Origin: Sipunculus nudus
Lineage: Eukaryota > Annelida > Sipuncula > Golfingiida > Sipunculidae
Assembly (NCBI GenBank): GCA_026874595.1
Contig: CM049310.1
Coordinates: 88,977,556 to 89,041,555 of the forward strand
DNA: 64,000 bases
Direction: 5' to 3'
The notes under the pieces were generated by a model. The model was not told the origin of the DNA, made no database searches, and saw nothing but the letters and a program-made list of their open reading frames with translations. This document shows positions 22,306-35,070 of the stretch, piece by piece (position 1 is the stretch's first letter; each line of letters opens with the position of its first letter). The translations under genes were made by a program, and so were the position numbers.

Positions 22306-23758
22306 CTAGTTGTTGATTATGGTAATGTTTATCCAGTCGATGTACTCGCTGACCCGCGTATGGACCGTGGGAGTTCCCTCGCATGATTGTTCTCCCCATG
22401 ACGTCACACCTGCAGCGTACCAGGTCCCCTCTTGTGGACATGATAGTGGACCTCCAGAATCCCCCTGTAAAATATTCATGACGTCGGAAGACAGCATCCA
22501 GGATAGTTTAATACTTAATGTATGGTAGAGTATGCTTAATGCTATAAATAGTAAAATAGATATACAGAGAAACTCTATAATGTTGGCACCCTTTCGACTG
22601 GCCCAACCTGTCCACTGTACAGAGGTGCCTATATAAAGGTCATGACCGTGACACACACGAAGGAAAATGGGACCGTCAGAAACTGCTGGCTGGATAGAGG
22701 TGCCCACTTCATGGACGTTGCCACTGGGAGAGGACGGAATAGCAGGTACCGGTATAGGTAGATGAAGTAGTTTTCTTTGTGGAGACGAAAGGTTTTTGTG
22801 CCTGCGGCTTTAAATTTAGAGGGAATAAATAGGTTGAAGTAAGAATAAACTTACAGGTACCGAGTGAAGATAGGTGCCTTGTACATATATGTTACCCAGA
22901 GGATGCATGTAGGCCCCATCGTTTATGTTTTGAAAGACTACGGGGTTTATTCGGAATTCACACGTCAGGTACCTGTGGCCGAAGAGGCCCTCAACATGTG
23001 GTTTTCAAACGTATCTGTTGAAATGAAGCCGTTGAGTGTGGTCCTGACACATGATGACGGCCATGACACGATTCTCCCCCCCCCCCCCCCCCCCCCCCGG
23101 TCACTCAAAGCGGAGCTCTCATTGGTCGGTTGGGAATGCATGTATTATAAGCATGGTATATTTATCATTAGTCATACGAATTACCCAATAAGATTTGATT
23201 ATTCTGTGTCTCAATACTTGGACATAATCATCAATCAGCCCTGTTTCGACGCAAATTAACAATGTTTTTGGGCCATCTCAATGGTTTCTTACTCAGACAC
23301 AAGGTGGCGCTATTGATTACTCCGGCCGGTCTGTGCAGCAGAAACCGATATTCATATATTTTTTTAAAACTTTGAAATGTAGCGTAAAATGCGGTCATAC
23401 TTGTTTCTAATGGCTTTAATCATGTAAGCACCTGCTCCGGTGATCTCGCCAGCTATATCTCTTGTGTTAGTAATGGTATTTTATGTCAATGATGCCACAC
23501 TTGATCTCAAGAACCATTAGAGATAACACCCCGTTTTATTGTCGGACCAATCGGATGTAGTATTACTGGAAGAATGTTTGGCTAAGTAATGGACCGTAAC
23601 GACTGGAGCGTGTAAACTAAAGACAAGGGGTTTAACGGTACACCATTGTACCAATACATTGCGATACAAATGAAAATATGGTATCATTATCCTCAGAGGT
23701 CTCTGTATCGCTACCTGGACTACATTTAACCACCCGAAGACAGAGTAACCCGGTCTTT

Positions 23759-23795
<37 letters not shown>

Positions 23796-25155
23796 TATAT
23801 ATATTTATTTATTTATTTATAGGTTCTGAATGCCATAACATTTATGCAAGGGGGAAATTGATTGGTCTGAAACAAATGTAACGGCATTTGATTGGTTATT
23901 TGATTTGATTAATTCTGTTTATAGTCCGCATTCTTACTGATTAGGGGAGATTTTTGTTTTGGAATATATGCGATGACACACGTTCTATATATAAGTATCG
24001 TCTTGGGTGATTAAACTATGGTCGGCTTTTTGTTCGCGAGGGTTTCAAACTTGCGGTATTCGCGAAAGGGACATTATAGCGAAAATAAATCCTTCGCGAG
24101 TAAGATGCCCCAACTTCAAAACTAAACATTCGTTTAAAGTGTAAGGCAAATATTATTAATATAACAGTTTTTTAAAGTTGTCCGTAAGTCTAAGATTGAT
24201 ATTGTGAGAAATGCGAAGTCTTTTACATTATTTACCTATATTGAACAAGATTTGTGCGAACATATAAATGATTTATACGATAAAGAATATACTGTGGTTG
24301 GCTTCATATTCACGGGGTTAAAATTTCGCGATATTCACAGTTTCAATGTTTCGCGAGGGTTTCATTTTCGCGATCTCGCCAAATGAAAATCCTACATAAA
24401 CTAAAGCATAATTCTATGGATTAATTATATAAAATAATACGTGCGAAAATCTTAATAATTAGACAATTGGACATCAAAAGAGTTAAATCATTGTTCATAC
24501 ATGCAAGATAATTTTAAAAATATCTGAAATCATTTATTATAGCAACATATGAACATATAAAATCTAATTATTTATGTTAAATATCAATCATTTAGCTTTC
24601 AACTTGCTTTCCGCGATGGGACTTTATTTTCGCGATAATTCCCCTTTCGCGAATATCGCGAATTTGAAACCCTCGCGAACAAAAAGGCAACCACAGTACT
24701 CCTCGAGTTCATTATAGCGTGAGATCGCGAAAAGCGAAACCTCGCGAAACACTGAACGAGTAGAAATTGCGAAATTTTAACCTCGCATACATGAAGCCAA
24801 CCACATAACTCGTCAAAGCCCTATTAAGGATTTGGATTTTCAAGTATAAAGGCCTTTATACTTGAATAAACTATTTATTTATTTATTTATTTATTATTTA
24901 AGGATTTGGATGCGATGGGATAGAGACTTACCAGACAGCCGGTGGAGTCAGGGCTGTAAGAACAGATGTGTGTAGTCTGTATCTCTGTGTCTGTGAGGAA
25001 TGTACACGTCATCTCATCCACTACGTCAACTTTAGCTTCCATCAACGAATCTGACATGCCAGACCCAGCTAGAAACGTGAAATAAAATAAAATAGATATA
25101 TAACATGCGGACACATCGGCCAATATGTAATCCATATAGATGTATATTACATATT

Positions 25156-25223
<68 letters not shown>

Positions 25224-25309
25224 GGGGGGGGTACCTGTGTGTAAGACCACCAGTCAGTTGCAACCTCCCTTAAATGAACCTTAAACCTGTGGTCTTATTA
25301 CACAGGTTC

Positions 25310-25403
<94 letters not shown>

Positions 25404-28400
25404 TATATGAATATGATGTTATATAATTTGATGTCATCATATATGACTTAATATGATGTAAAATTAAAATGTTCTAAGATAAGAAGAGTAAAGACGAGAT
25501 TATAGACTTAAAGAAATGAGACAGGAAGCGATGATATGAGAAAAAAATATGGAAAGCAAGACTGAACGAGACTAGACAAGATGTTTAATCCTTTTGTATA
25601 TATACAAGGCAAAGTTATATGATCCAAGCTGAGTTATATAAATATGACGTGTTATAAATAACATTATAGAATTAAACATGATTTGAAGACATCATACAAA
25701 TTTATTCAATCTTATAAGCCCAAATTACACTGTACTATATAATATCACAATCATTTCATGCCATATTAGGCCATAAAAAAAAATTCTACGGATTGGAAGC
25801 TCCAATTTTTCGTAGATAATTTTGTTTTTGTAATGAAGACTCAAGTCCCTTGTAATGTTGCTAATTTGTGCTACGGCAGAAAATCCCTAGCGGATTCTAA
25901 AAGTTGTGGAAAATGGATTAAATTTTGTGTTGATTATGTTGACCTTTTCAAGAACTGGAGCCATTTTTTTATTATTTACTCAACAAGCTGGCAAAATTCC
26001 TCGTATTATGTCTTGCCCGGTAGAAAAAAAATCTCTTGCACCAAGCAAGATCCATAGGAAAATAGAAAAACTTTATTTATTTGTCTCAAATTAAATCTTT
26101 AAGGTATTCTTTTAGCTATTCTGATCAAAATGCCTTAGTTTCATAATTTGTAAGATAGCCTTTCGATCTTTTGAACATTGAAAATAAGCCTCATGTCTTT
26201 TCTTTACCCTCTGTGTTTTTTAGAGGTGCAAAAAATGCATTGAACAATCAATACATTGAATTTCAAGCCCTCAATTAAATTATAATCGATTATTTATCTC
26301 TGACCAGATTATTATTATTTCGTATGTACCATCCAAAAGTCCTCTGTGAGCTCTCAAATTTAACGGGGCAGATCCAAATTTCGAAGCTCGGTCTTTATGA
26401 AGTATGCGCCCTAGAACTACTTCAAACGTTCGCTGGTGGACCACTCCACTCGCATAGAAACATAAACGGCGATGAAAAACAGAGGGATAGTAACGTATGT
26501 CTATTACTTGCCGAAAATTAGTAACATCATTTCGGTAAAATATTTGCCTTTATCTATATAAGTCTAAAAAAAGTCTGAATTGAGAATTGAATCAAAGGTA
26601 AAAAATCGTTGATTTAAACGATCCAAAGGGTCAGCACAATTCACAAGTTTAGTGTTTTCATACCAGAGGTGTGTCCCCAGCCCGTTATGTGGCAGTTTGC
26701 CTCGTTTTCGAAGTCCGTGCCCTGGGCGGGGAGACACGCGGGGACGGTTTTTGGGTCGCTTGTGTCCACGGGAATCTTCATCCTCAGTAAGGCGAGATCG
26801 TTGGGACTCCCTTGGCTGATGTCATCGACGTAGTCTGGATGCTGTTAAAAAAGATGAAGGTATTATGCAGTGATGGTTGACTTAGGCATTAAGGATATGA
26901 AAGAATGTTTACTATGATTGGTTTTTGTTCCGCGGGTTTCAAATTCGCAATATTTGTGACCTGGAAATTAACGCGAAAGTAAATCCCTTGTCGAGAGATG
27001 CATCACGTGACCTGTCATTTATATTGTCGCCTCATTGGCCTCTCATGTACACTATCTACGAATGTAGCGTGGAAAGTCGAAAAGCAAAGGGTAAAATATA
27101 TCTTGAATAAAAACTTATCTTTTTATCTATAAATCCTTCCGTTCATAACTGGAAAATATAAATCTTACTGTTTATGAATAATATCTAGAAATCTTACTTT
27201 TTATAGATAATATATAGTGTGCCATTTCATGACAATAATTCCCACTCGTTCGATGTTCCATTTATACCTTTGTTTATATTTCAGAATTTACGCGCATGTT
27301 TAGCAATTCATATAGCAATGGATAAACTATTACTGTATCTTGAGTTTACGATAATAGAACTGTCGTGGAAATCGCGACATTTTTATCCCGCGAGTGAGAA
27401 GGCAAACACAATATTTTACTGTCAATATAAATCGCAATTTATTTCAAGGTATAAGTATCTCTTGATAGACATGATTAATATCGTATGTATGCCATTAACC
27501 TCACTCGATTCTGTAGCAATATTTAGCAAATTGATGCGACGATGTGCTGACAATTAAGGTAGCAGGATGACTTTCTTCGGCTTGGTTTGTTAGTTGTTTG
27601 TATATTTGTTCGTTTGCCTGTTTAGAGGTTTACTCAAGTTTTGACAAATCAGAGCCGAGTCAGGGATTTCTTTAGAGAAGAAAACCTGCATTAAAAGTCT
27701 CATAAAACAGTGACAGGCTATATTTAATCAACATTGTGTTGTTTATTTGAATGAATATAATGAGTTTAGAGCATTGTTGAAAAAGATTGAAATAGTGTTA
27801 GGGGGTCGCAACCCCAATGGGTCCATAGATTCGACTCTAAAGATGGCAAAGAAAATTTGTAAATGAATACTTAAAAGCAAGAAACAATTGTTGGAATATA
27901 TATGAATGTTCATGCAATGTCAAAACCATATAAAATGTGTATCGTCCACAGATTTTCCCCTATTTTTATGGCATTAAATCATTTTTTCATTACAGTATCC
28001 TAACTTGATATTCTGAGTACGATATTTAAGAAATCAGGAAATGCTAATATATGTTTTATATAAATTGTTTATAATCAGGAATGTGTTTATAATATATTCT
28101 CTTAAAATTTCGTAACGACCTAAAATGATATATATGCACTGACGCGCTGTGTCATGTATATATGTTTTGAATTTGTATATGCATAATCATATTATAATGA
28201 CACATGGTATGTTCTTATAAAGATTGCATGATTAGTAAAATGTAATCTATTCTACATTCTCTTAAAAGACATGAATCCATATGTTACAATTTATCTGGTT
28301 GTTTATTACAACATTCTGCAAGGTAGCCTGCACCAGAATAAATTCTTCTGTTGTTAGCAGGACCCAGTCCAGGTATAAAATGTTCGCGATGACTTACTTT

Positions 28401-29102
28401 ACTGAATCCTATATATACCGCTATCCCTATTCCAATATTAAGATATCATATTATCCTGGTAATTTTTGTAAAGGTTTCCTGTCAAGATATTGGGTTATAC
28501 TGTATTTTTTATGCCATCCCTATCAAGATATCGTGTTATTCTATAATTTTTAATGCTATCCTTATCAAGATATCGTGTTATCCTTTATTTTTTAATGCTA
28601 TCCATATCAAGATATCGTGCTATCCTGTATTTTTTAATGCTATCCCTATCAAGATTACGTGTTATCCTATAAATATATCCCTGTCAAGATATCGTGTTAT
28701 CCTGTATTTTTTATATTAATAATACCCCTGTTATCCTGTATTTTTATAATAATATCTTTATCGACATGTGTTATCCTGTACTTTTTTGTAACAATACTCC
28801 TATCTAGTATGGCGTTATGCTCTAGTTTTTGCAATGCTATCTCCATTAAGATATGATGTTACCCTGTAATTTTAGTAGCGTATTTTAGACTCCCCATTTC
28901 CTACCTTTATGATCTTATCGATGTACTGTATGTTGTCCTCGGTAATGGTTGATTGTTTGACGAATCCCACACCCAGTCGCCACATTTCAGGATTGTCCAC
29001 GCCCGATCCACCATTCCTTTAACAAAGTCAATAGCTATGTTAGACATTGCTATAGTCTCTGTTTAAAAAACGTCGATAATATAATCAGGCACCCTAATAC
29101 AG

Positions 29103-29155
<53 letters not shown>

Positions 29156-32100
29156 CTTATATATGGACAAATTAATTGGTTAATTTGGTAAGCTCCTCTG
29201 CGGCCTTATTCTCTTTCAAAAGACACATTTTGCGGTAGACCCTTTGCGAAATAATGCAATGTTTCTCAAGATTTATTGGAGAATTTGGAAAACGACTCCC
29301 CTTGGGACACACTTGGCATCGTGTCAGACACTTCAAGAACAAACTACTATATCCGAGGCATTTCAATAAAGGAGTTGCGTGACAATAGTTAAATGCCACC
29401 ACGTCAGTTACAGTAGATATTACCATTATGTTTAACAGGACGACCCGTTCAGTTGATCAACTGTTTTTATAAATAATGACCTAGGTCCTTTGGGCCCAGT
29501 TCAAAATCTTAAAGAGGAGGTATAATATTTCATTCATTAGACAAACAAGATATTTGCAATATGTAGCTAATTTGAAAAAAAGCAATTTGCATAAATACAT
29601 ATTACATATGCCAATATTAAAAAAAAATGAAATCAAGATATACACAATCAGAGATGGAAACATTAAATGCTAGTTAATTTAATAAAGTTAATCAGATAAT
29701 CAAAGGCTACAAAAAGAACTAGAAATCTGCATTCTAAGAAATGCAAGCCTCCGCCATGTGGGGGATGCCTATTGCGGGATGCTCAAGATGTGTTTGTATT
29801 CATTTATTCGGCCCATATTCAAAGATTTATTCGTGCAGAAGTAATTGTACATTTGTGAATATTCCTTGGCAACGTTCCTTGATTCGGAAGCATGTGCCGG
29901 ATCCACACCAAAGTCTAATCTTCATTGACCGATTCCCAAAATGTCCTGAAAATTTCATGAAGTTCCTTCCGTTGATAATTGGGTGAGTTACTTTTATGAA
30001 CAAACACGCACACACGTACAAACGCACACGCGAACGGGGATGACCGCAAACCCTCAATGCGGAGGCAAAAGTATGGGAAGCTGAGAGAGCGAATGAGTGA
30101 AGCTTAAAGTTTATCTTAGGCATGTTCTTCAGTGAAAAAAAATGTATAATTCTTACGTGGTGTCCACACAGTGTGCTGCGGTCAGGACCCAGAGATCGTT
30201 GATCAGGACGCCACCACATCTATGTTTGTATAGACCTGCAGGGGTTTAGATTCAGACATTCAGACATTCAGACATATGTAGACATGCAAGTATGGGAACT
30301 GCGAAAGAGTTATGTACCCTCCCATGATTTAGATTTTTTTTAAATCTTCTTATAAACAGGATTTATTTATAATATATTTATATATGATATATTGGTATAT
30401 TTATATTGATATTATAATAATAATAATTTATTGATTGATTGACTGAATAATTTAATAATTGACTGGATATAATAATATGTATACAATAATACATATGATA
30501 ATAAATATTATATATACATTAGTTTGTTATAACTTAATATATTAAGTAAAATATTTGCTGGATAGCAGGATTTCCGTAATTTTACATTCTGAGCTAAGCA
30601 GTCATATTTTGTATAAAGTTGTAACATGTACAAAAAAGAAAAACTGCTGATACTTCAGTCGTATCTGTGTTAGCTTTACATAGATGGTTATATACGCTCC
30701 TGACCTGTCTCACTTTGTAGAAACTGCATGGAGACTTGCCACGGCCAGGCCCCGTCTTCTGCTTCCGTCCCGCCAACGATAAACGTCACTTGACCAGGGG
30801 GCGGCGCCGGCTTGACGCCGCACGGACCTGTCATGACGTGAACGACATGTCACATTATTATATATAGACGCACTCTACTGCAACGGGTCAAATGATGTTG
30901 ATGCAATTAAGCCTCCCCTCGTCTCTTATATAGGGGTTGATAAGTTTATTTCTATATCCATTTTAATTCAAAAAGTTTTTTTTTTGGGGGGGGGGGGGAT
31001 GTTGGACCTAGCTACTTAGGTCTCCTCGAGTGCAAAACCGTCGTTTTCCTTCTCTTTTTTTTTTACTTCAATTTTCTCTTTTCCAATATGACTGATAAAT
31101 CATAAGCTGAAATTTGGATACAATATTAGTCCTAGGTCTTATAGTTGCACCTGATATTTATGATTTACCTTCACATTATTTCCACGGTCTTACATTCCAT
31201 AGCCGATCCCCGGGCCTATAACCGCTCAGTGGATAGCAGCTTTCTACATACATAGCAAACATTAATATTGATTGCTGGGGGTGGGGGTAGTCCAAAGGAT
31301 CCCCGTATTACTTCCCCGAAATAAGGAACCCCACTCAAAATACCCATCCTTTATCCCTTGGACAATTAGAACGAAAGCTCCCTTCCCATAATATGATAAT
31401 CTTCATTAGGCCTACTCCCGTCATATTTTATATATGGAGCATACATGTTTGTTATATGAAAATATTTATGCTCGTTTAAACACTTTCACTCATACCCAAT
31501 TAATAATGTACTGAAAAAAATATGAAGAATGAACAAATCTACCGGACCCCCCCCCCCCCCCCCGCCGTAGCCATTTTAGCAGACGATACTATGTGATCAG
31601 TGTAACACAGATCTACAGAATGTTTTATATCTCAATAACACACCGTGACTGAGTATATGTTGACTCAAGCAGTGTTTACTGCATTTATACCTGTATATCA
31701 ACAACACTAGTGTCAGGCAAATGAACTCAACGAACGCATCTATATGTTAGGCGCCCGTCAGCAAAGCGTACATAGGAACCACCGATTATACAGACATGGT
31801 CGTAAGAGGAGTCAAACCGGTGTAGCGGTAATCTGAAATCCCCCCCGATAACTTGAAATCAATATAAGATTAAATTTTCGGAAAATAGGGGATTTTCAGT
31901 TGTATTAAAATTATGCAAAATAACGTGGTGAATAATGAACAGAAATACTCTTGTGTAACTAAGAAATATATTCAATGATATGTTGTGGGGTATAGAACAT
32001 GTACTGTGTTCGCCAGGATTTCAAATTCGCAATGTTTGAGAAAGGAGGATATAGTGAAAATAAAACCTATGTGAAAAAGAGGTCCCATCGTGGAAATCAA

Positions 32101-33450
32101 GTTTAAAGGTTAGAGATTTATTCATATCACGAATAAAAAAATAGAATTTTAAAGATTGATTTTATAAATTAATCTTATCTTTCAAATTATCTGCCATTAA
32201 TGAACAATAATTCCAATCGTTCAATGTTCCCTATTGTCCCCTCCCAATCAGTAAGATTTTGCGCGCATATTAATTGATATAATTAATTAATATGATAATG
32301 GTGTACATTGTGTAAGATTTTAATATTGTGAGATCGCGTAAATGGAAACCTCGCGAAACGCTGACAAGACGGAATTGGCGGAATTTTAACACCACGTATA
32401 TGAAGCAAACCACAGTAATTCAGGAAGGGGTATGAAAATTTATTTTGAGTGCATGGGGGTCCTCCTGTGAATTTCCCCATTCATATTTTCCTGCAAAATA
32501 TACCCTAGATAACAAAAGTACAGGAGTTAACCAGATTTCAATATTTCACAGGAGCGTTTGTGGATTATATTGAAGTAACACAATTGGTAAAAACAATCGT
32601 ATCTTAAATCAATTCAAAGTAATTTTAAAGCCATATTAGACCAAAAAAGTATACATTAGTGGACTACTATTAAAGTACATGACAGTATCTCAAAAGTGTT
32701 GAGATATATTCATGTGGTATAATATTAAGCCGATAAAGATGGCTTGCTCTGTCCGGGTGTTTGAAATAGTGTGAACAGAAAGAAAACTGTGCCAGATTGA
32801 GAAAAATGTATACTTTATCCATTTAAAACAACTTTGGGATTGATTATAGATACAGTTATTTATTTCCGATTTTGTAACGGTGGGCTGTATGTTATATATC
32901 CTTAAAACACTGCATATGATTATCGCTGCCAAAGATGTTTTCATCCCGAGTGTGTTTGTTTGATGGTCTGTTTTTCTGTTTGCACAATTACGCAAGATTC
33001 AATAAATCGACCTCCACGACACCTTGGATGTTTGAACTCTTTCATTTTCGGTAAAGCGGGTCCGGAAAAAAATAGGATAGCTTTAGGTTGGCGGAGATTT
33101 GCGCTGTATTGTGTGTCACTGTTGTTGATTATAGATTAATAACATTAATCATCTAGAGATCAACAGATCATTCAGCCTTATACAGAGATATTCTACATGC
33201 CGGCACGTGTTAACACATGCATTACCAATGTATTATCTAACATTACAATTGACCTGTCAATATAGACAATACCAGGGTCTCATACAGTTTGCCTCGAGAT
33301 CTGCGGGGAGCCTCTTTCACCCAATCGAAGATTTTATCATAGATTGCGTTTACTTGAAACAATACCTCATAAAGATAACTGCTCACCTGAATAAGTTCCC
33401 TCTGAAAGAGAGAATGCGATGCAGAGCAACAGTAGACCAGCCAACATCAT
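22306..33450 (-). CDS. Secreted S1A (chymotrypsin-fold) serine protease, 7 coding exons, elastase-like pocket
   Basis: Coding exons on the - strand: 33450-33387, 30827-30705, 30235-30157, 29016-28905, 26841-26664, 25068-24932 and 22464-22306. All have GT/AG sites and compatible phases, giving 283 residues. Exon 1 is a signal peptide (MMLAGLLLLCIAFSLSEG). Activation site FIVGG at 37-41, followed by AWPWQVS. Catalytic His84 in LTAAHC, Asp141 in NDLALL, Ser234 in GDSGGPL. Cys pairs fit 24-154, 69-85, 174-240, 207-221 and 230-259; the 24-154 pair would tether the short propeptide. The residue two before Cys230 (chymotrypsin position 189) is Thr, and the position-226 residue is Thr264 (TPTVHTRV) instead of Gly, so trypsin specificity is unlikely and a small, elastase-like S1 pocket is inferred. 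Introns of about 0.4-2.5 kb are loaded with repeats. Role: extracellular proteolysis (digestive or immune); which is unknown. Confidence 0.93.
23764..23803. repeat. (TA)n microsatellite in protease intron 6
   Basis: TA run followed by (ATTT)n at 23804-23820. Confidence 0.9.
24012..24700. mobile_element. MITE-like element with TTCGCGAGGGTTTCAAA ends
   Basis: Left end at about 24015-24095 (ttttgttcgcgagggtttca, then gcgaaaataaatcc) is matched in inverse orientation at about 24610-24696 (tttgaaaccctcgcgaacaa). Inverted repeats of about 80 bp, no coding capacity, in an intron of the protease. A second related end type (ggttggcttcatattcacgg) begins near 24297 and has its inverse at about 24725-24805, so two related elements are overlapped or nested. 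Confidence 0.7.
25158..25401. repeat. Large foldback: (GA)n ... IR ... (CT)n followed by (TA)n
   Basis: (GA)n at 25159-25220 and (CT)n at 25313-25355 are complementary. Between them acctgtgtgtaagaccac (25232-25249) pairs with gtggtcttattacacaggt (25289-25307). The unit can form a hairpin with a stem of about 60-80 bp and a loop of about 40 bases. (TA)n follows at 25356-25401. Lies between exon 6 of the protease and exon 5. Confidence 0.85.
26912..27412. mobile_element. Diverged MITE copy of the TCGCGA-rich family
   Basis: Left end (ggtttttgttccgcgggttt, then gcgaaagtaaatccc) matches the 24012 element. The right end (gtggaaatcgcgacattttt, then gcgagtgagaaggcaaac) matches the inverse end class. 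Non-coding; sits in the protease intron between exons 4 and 5. Confidence 0.55.
27413..28430. other. Protease intron 4, remaining AT-rich part
   Basis: No gene, no clear repeat. Frames here are short and AT-driven. Confidence 0.4.
28431..28880. repeat. About 42-bp minisatellite in protease intron 4
   Basis: Eight to ten degenerate units built on caagatatcgtgttatcctg plus a T-rich stretch and 'aatgctatccctat'. Unit lengths vary (about 38-60 bp) as the T-rich part changes. The array ends about 25 bp from the 3' side of exon 4 (28905). Confidence 0.85.
29107..29152. repeat. (CT)n microsatellite
   Basis: Pure CT run in protease intron 3, 90 bp from exon 4. Confidence 0.95.
29730..30065. repeat. 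Interspersed repeat (copy A), 'aatgcggagg' end
   Basis: Shares a long diverged match with 47110-47430: same order of 'tttattcggcc', 'tttgtgaatattccttg', 'gtgccggatccacaccaaa', 'atgtcctgaa', an (AC)-rich tract and a terminal '...gcggagg'. The frames on both strands here are shadows. Lies in protease intron 3. Confidence 0.75.
31005..31275. repeat. Interspersed repeat (copy A), T-rich
   Basis: After a G run at 30985-30999, a segment with 'cttaggtctcc', 'tgcaaaacc', a long T tract and 'ttcaattttctc' resembles 45875-46110 in the same order. In protease intron 1. Confidence 0.45.
31998..32425. mobile_element. Third copy of the TCGCGA-rich MITE family
   Basis: Left end 'caggatttcaaattcgcaat' and 'gaaaataaaacc'; right end 'gagatcgcgtaaatggaaac' and 'gaaacgctgacaagacgg' through 'gaagcaaaccacagta'. 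Same layout as the 24.0-24.8 kb elements but diverged. In protease intron 1. Confidence 0.6.
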
Positions 33451-33680
33451 GTTGTTTTGAGAACTGTCGCACCTGGTGAAGTCGTAAGCAATGCATGTCA
33501 CACACGGGGGCCTCACACCCAGGTGTTAAGCAGAGTCGAAGTTTACCTTCAGTGTTCGAGAGCGCGTGACAAGGGTACTTAAATTTAAGAACTCTCTACA
33601 GACGAGCACGTTATGTCCGCGGGTCAAGCAACAGAACGCCATAACGTGTGAATTCCTAAGTTAGACGAACCAGAGGTTAC
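33451..33680 (-). promoter_or_regulatory. Region upstream of the protease start codon
   Basis: Expected to hold the 5' UTR and promoter of the protease. No TATA box or initiator can be assigned with confidence; an acceptor-like 'cttcaccag' on the - strand near 33475 leaves open an upstream non-coding exon. Confidence 0.25.
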
Positions 33681-34080
33681 AAAGCGCGTTTTGCTACGTT
33701 AGTGCGGTGACCTCTACCCTTATTAAATATGCATTGATTTTGCTGGAAATCGAACATAGGCGAGATATTTTTATTTATTAACATTTCTAATGAGTTTTAT
33801 CAACATCCTTCATTTTCTGAATAAGTTATCGCGGCGAAACCACAAAGTAGCCTAGTGACCCTTGGCCTTAATAAATATGCGCGGATTTTGTCCATAATCG
33901 AACTCGGGAGAGATAATATGTTGGTAAGTGGCTATGGTGAGTTTCGTGAAAATCCATCAAAGCCCCGGTAAGTTATCCTGGTGACACTAAAAGTTAAGGG
34001 ACGGAGAGATGGACGGACGGACGGTGGGTATACCATAATACTCCCGTCATATGACGGGCGTATAAAAAGCGAAAGCAAGA
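33681..34080. repeat. Interspersed repeat ending in 'gacggacggacggtgggtat' (copy A)
   Basis: Contains 'gtgacc' plus 'ttgg/taccc' words, 'cattaataaatatgc'-like segments, 'tccataatcgaac', then 'gtgaaaatccatcaaagccc', 'gacggacggacggtgggtat' and a perfect 16-bp palindrome CCCGTCATATGACGGG at 34043-34058. A diverged copy occupies 36280-36680 with the same order. Confidence 0.75.
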
Positions 34081-34639
34081 AATCAAATAAATTCTGCAGA
34101 AACTTTAAGTGAATACCTAGCTTTTGACAACCGGAGATGGGTGCTTTTAACCTCCCTTGTGAGACAGCAAGTCCAGTAACCACTGTGTAACAACAAGTAA
34201 ACACATCGGGTTTAGTGTCCCGATCTTTTCTGATATCATAAAATGTTTAGCTCACCCAAAAAAGATCGCAAGTATCGGAAACCAAATAAAAACACCATAA
34301 ATCACGTCGGATTTCAATAAAACCTGTCCTTGACCCTGCCATAATTTTGTTTTATGTTTCGTAAGGATCCGCGTGACTTACACGGTCAACGACATCGAAC
34401 CCTTCTCCCCTAAGGTTTATGGGAATTTTATTGCGTGTGCTCCATGGAAATGTGTGTCATGAATTAGGGATATTTTTACATATACCTATATCGTCCTCAG
34501 TACATTTTAAAACGGTAGCGGCATTTTTCCTTCCGACACAAGAGAGTCCATTGTCTTCTCAGAGTGGAGTGTTTTGCTATGTAACGCTGGGTGAGGATGA
34601 AAATAATCTCGTCATTTTTTTACTCCGCATGACGTCCTG

Positions 34640-35070
34640 CACGTACCCTGTCACTTAATATAAACCAGACTGATCGTTAGATATCTCTGTGTACTTTCTA
34701 TCAACGTTAACATGGGCGAAAATGGTTCCATTATTATTCAGCATACCGGTAAATACCCCTGCACTTTTTTATTTTCATACAAGCATGCTTCGCACGGGTT
34801 ATGATAACCAACTTGTACGCGGCACAGGAACTGTCTGGAAACCATAGAAATGGAATTTACACTTTGCTTTGCAAATCCTTATATATTTTGTTATATTAAT
34901 TCATCACTCCAAGCCAAACCTATGATAAAAGACTTTACAAAGATATTGATGCAACAGGATGAATGTCCGTTGCAGTGAAGTTCCCCTTATAACTTGTGTC
35001 ATGACTCTGGTCGACCTTCTATAGTCCATTGTAAAAGCCTACTTAGTCGTGTAGTCACGGCTATTTAAAT
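34640..35070. repeat. Interspersed repeat family 'ataaaccagac' (copy A)
   Basis: Shares ordered blocks with 44430-44850, 45605-45850 and 63690-64000: 'ataaaccagactgatcgtta', 'tgtactttct', 'ggttatgataacc', 'accatagaaatgg', 'cttgtgtcatgactctgg' and 'cttagtcgtgtagtcacgg'. Non-coding. Confidence 0.65.

Noticed and set aside
22864-23259. 131-codon + strand frame with a poly-proline run
   Set aside because: The proline run is a C homopolymer; the frame runs through an intron of the serine protease on the opposite strand and has no domain.
29827-30219. 130-codon - strand frame overlapping protease exon 3
   Set aside because: The true reading of exon 3 (LTAAHC) is in another frame; this frame mixes exon, intron and an interspersed repeat.
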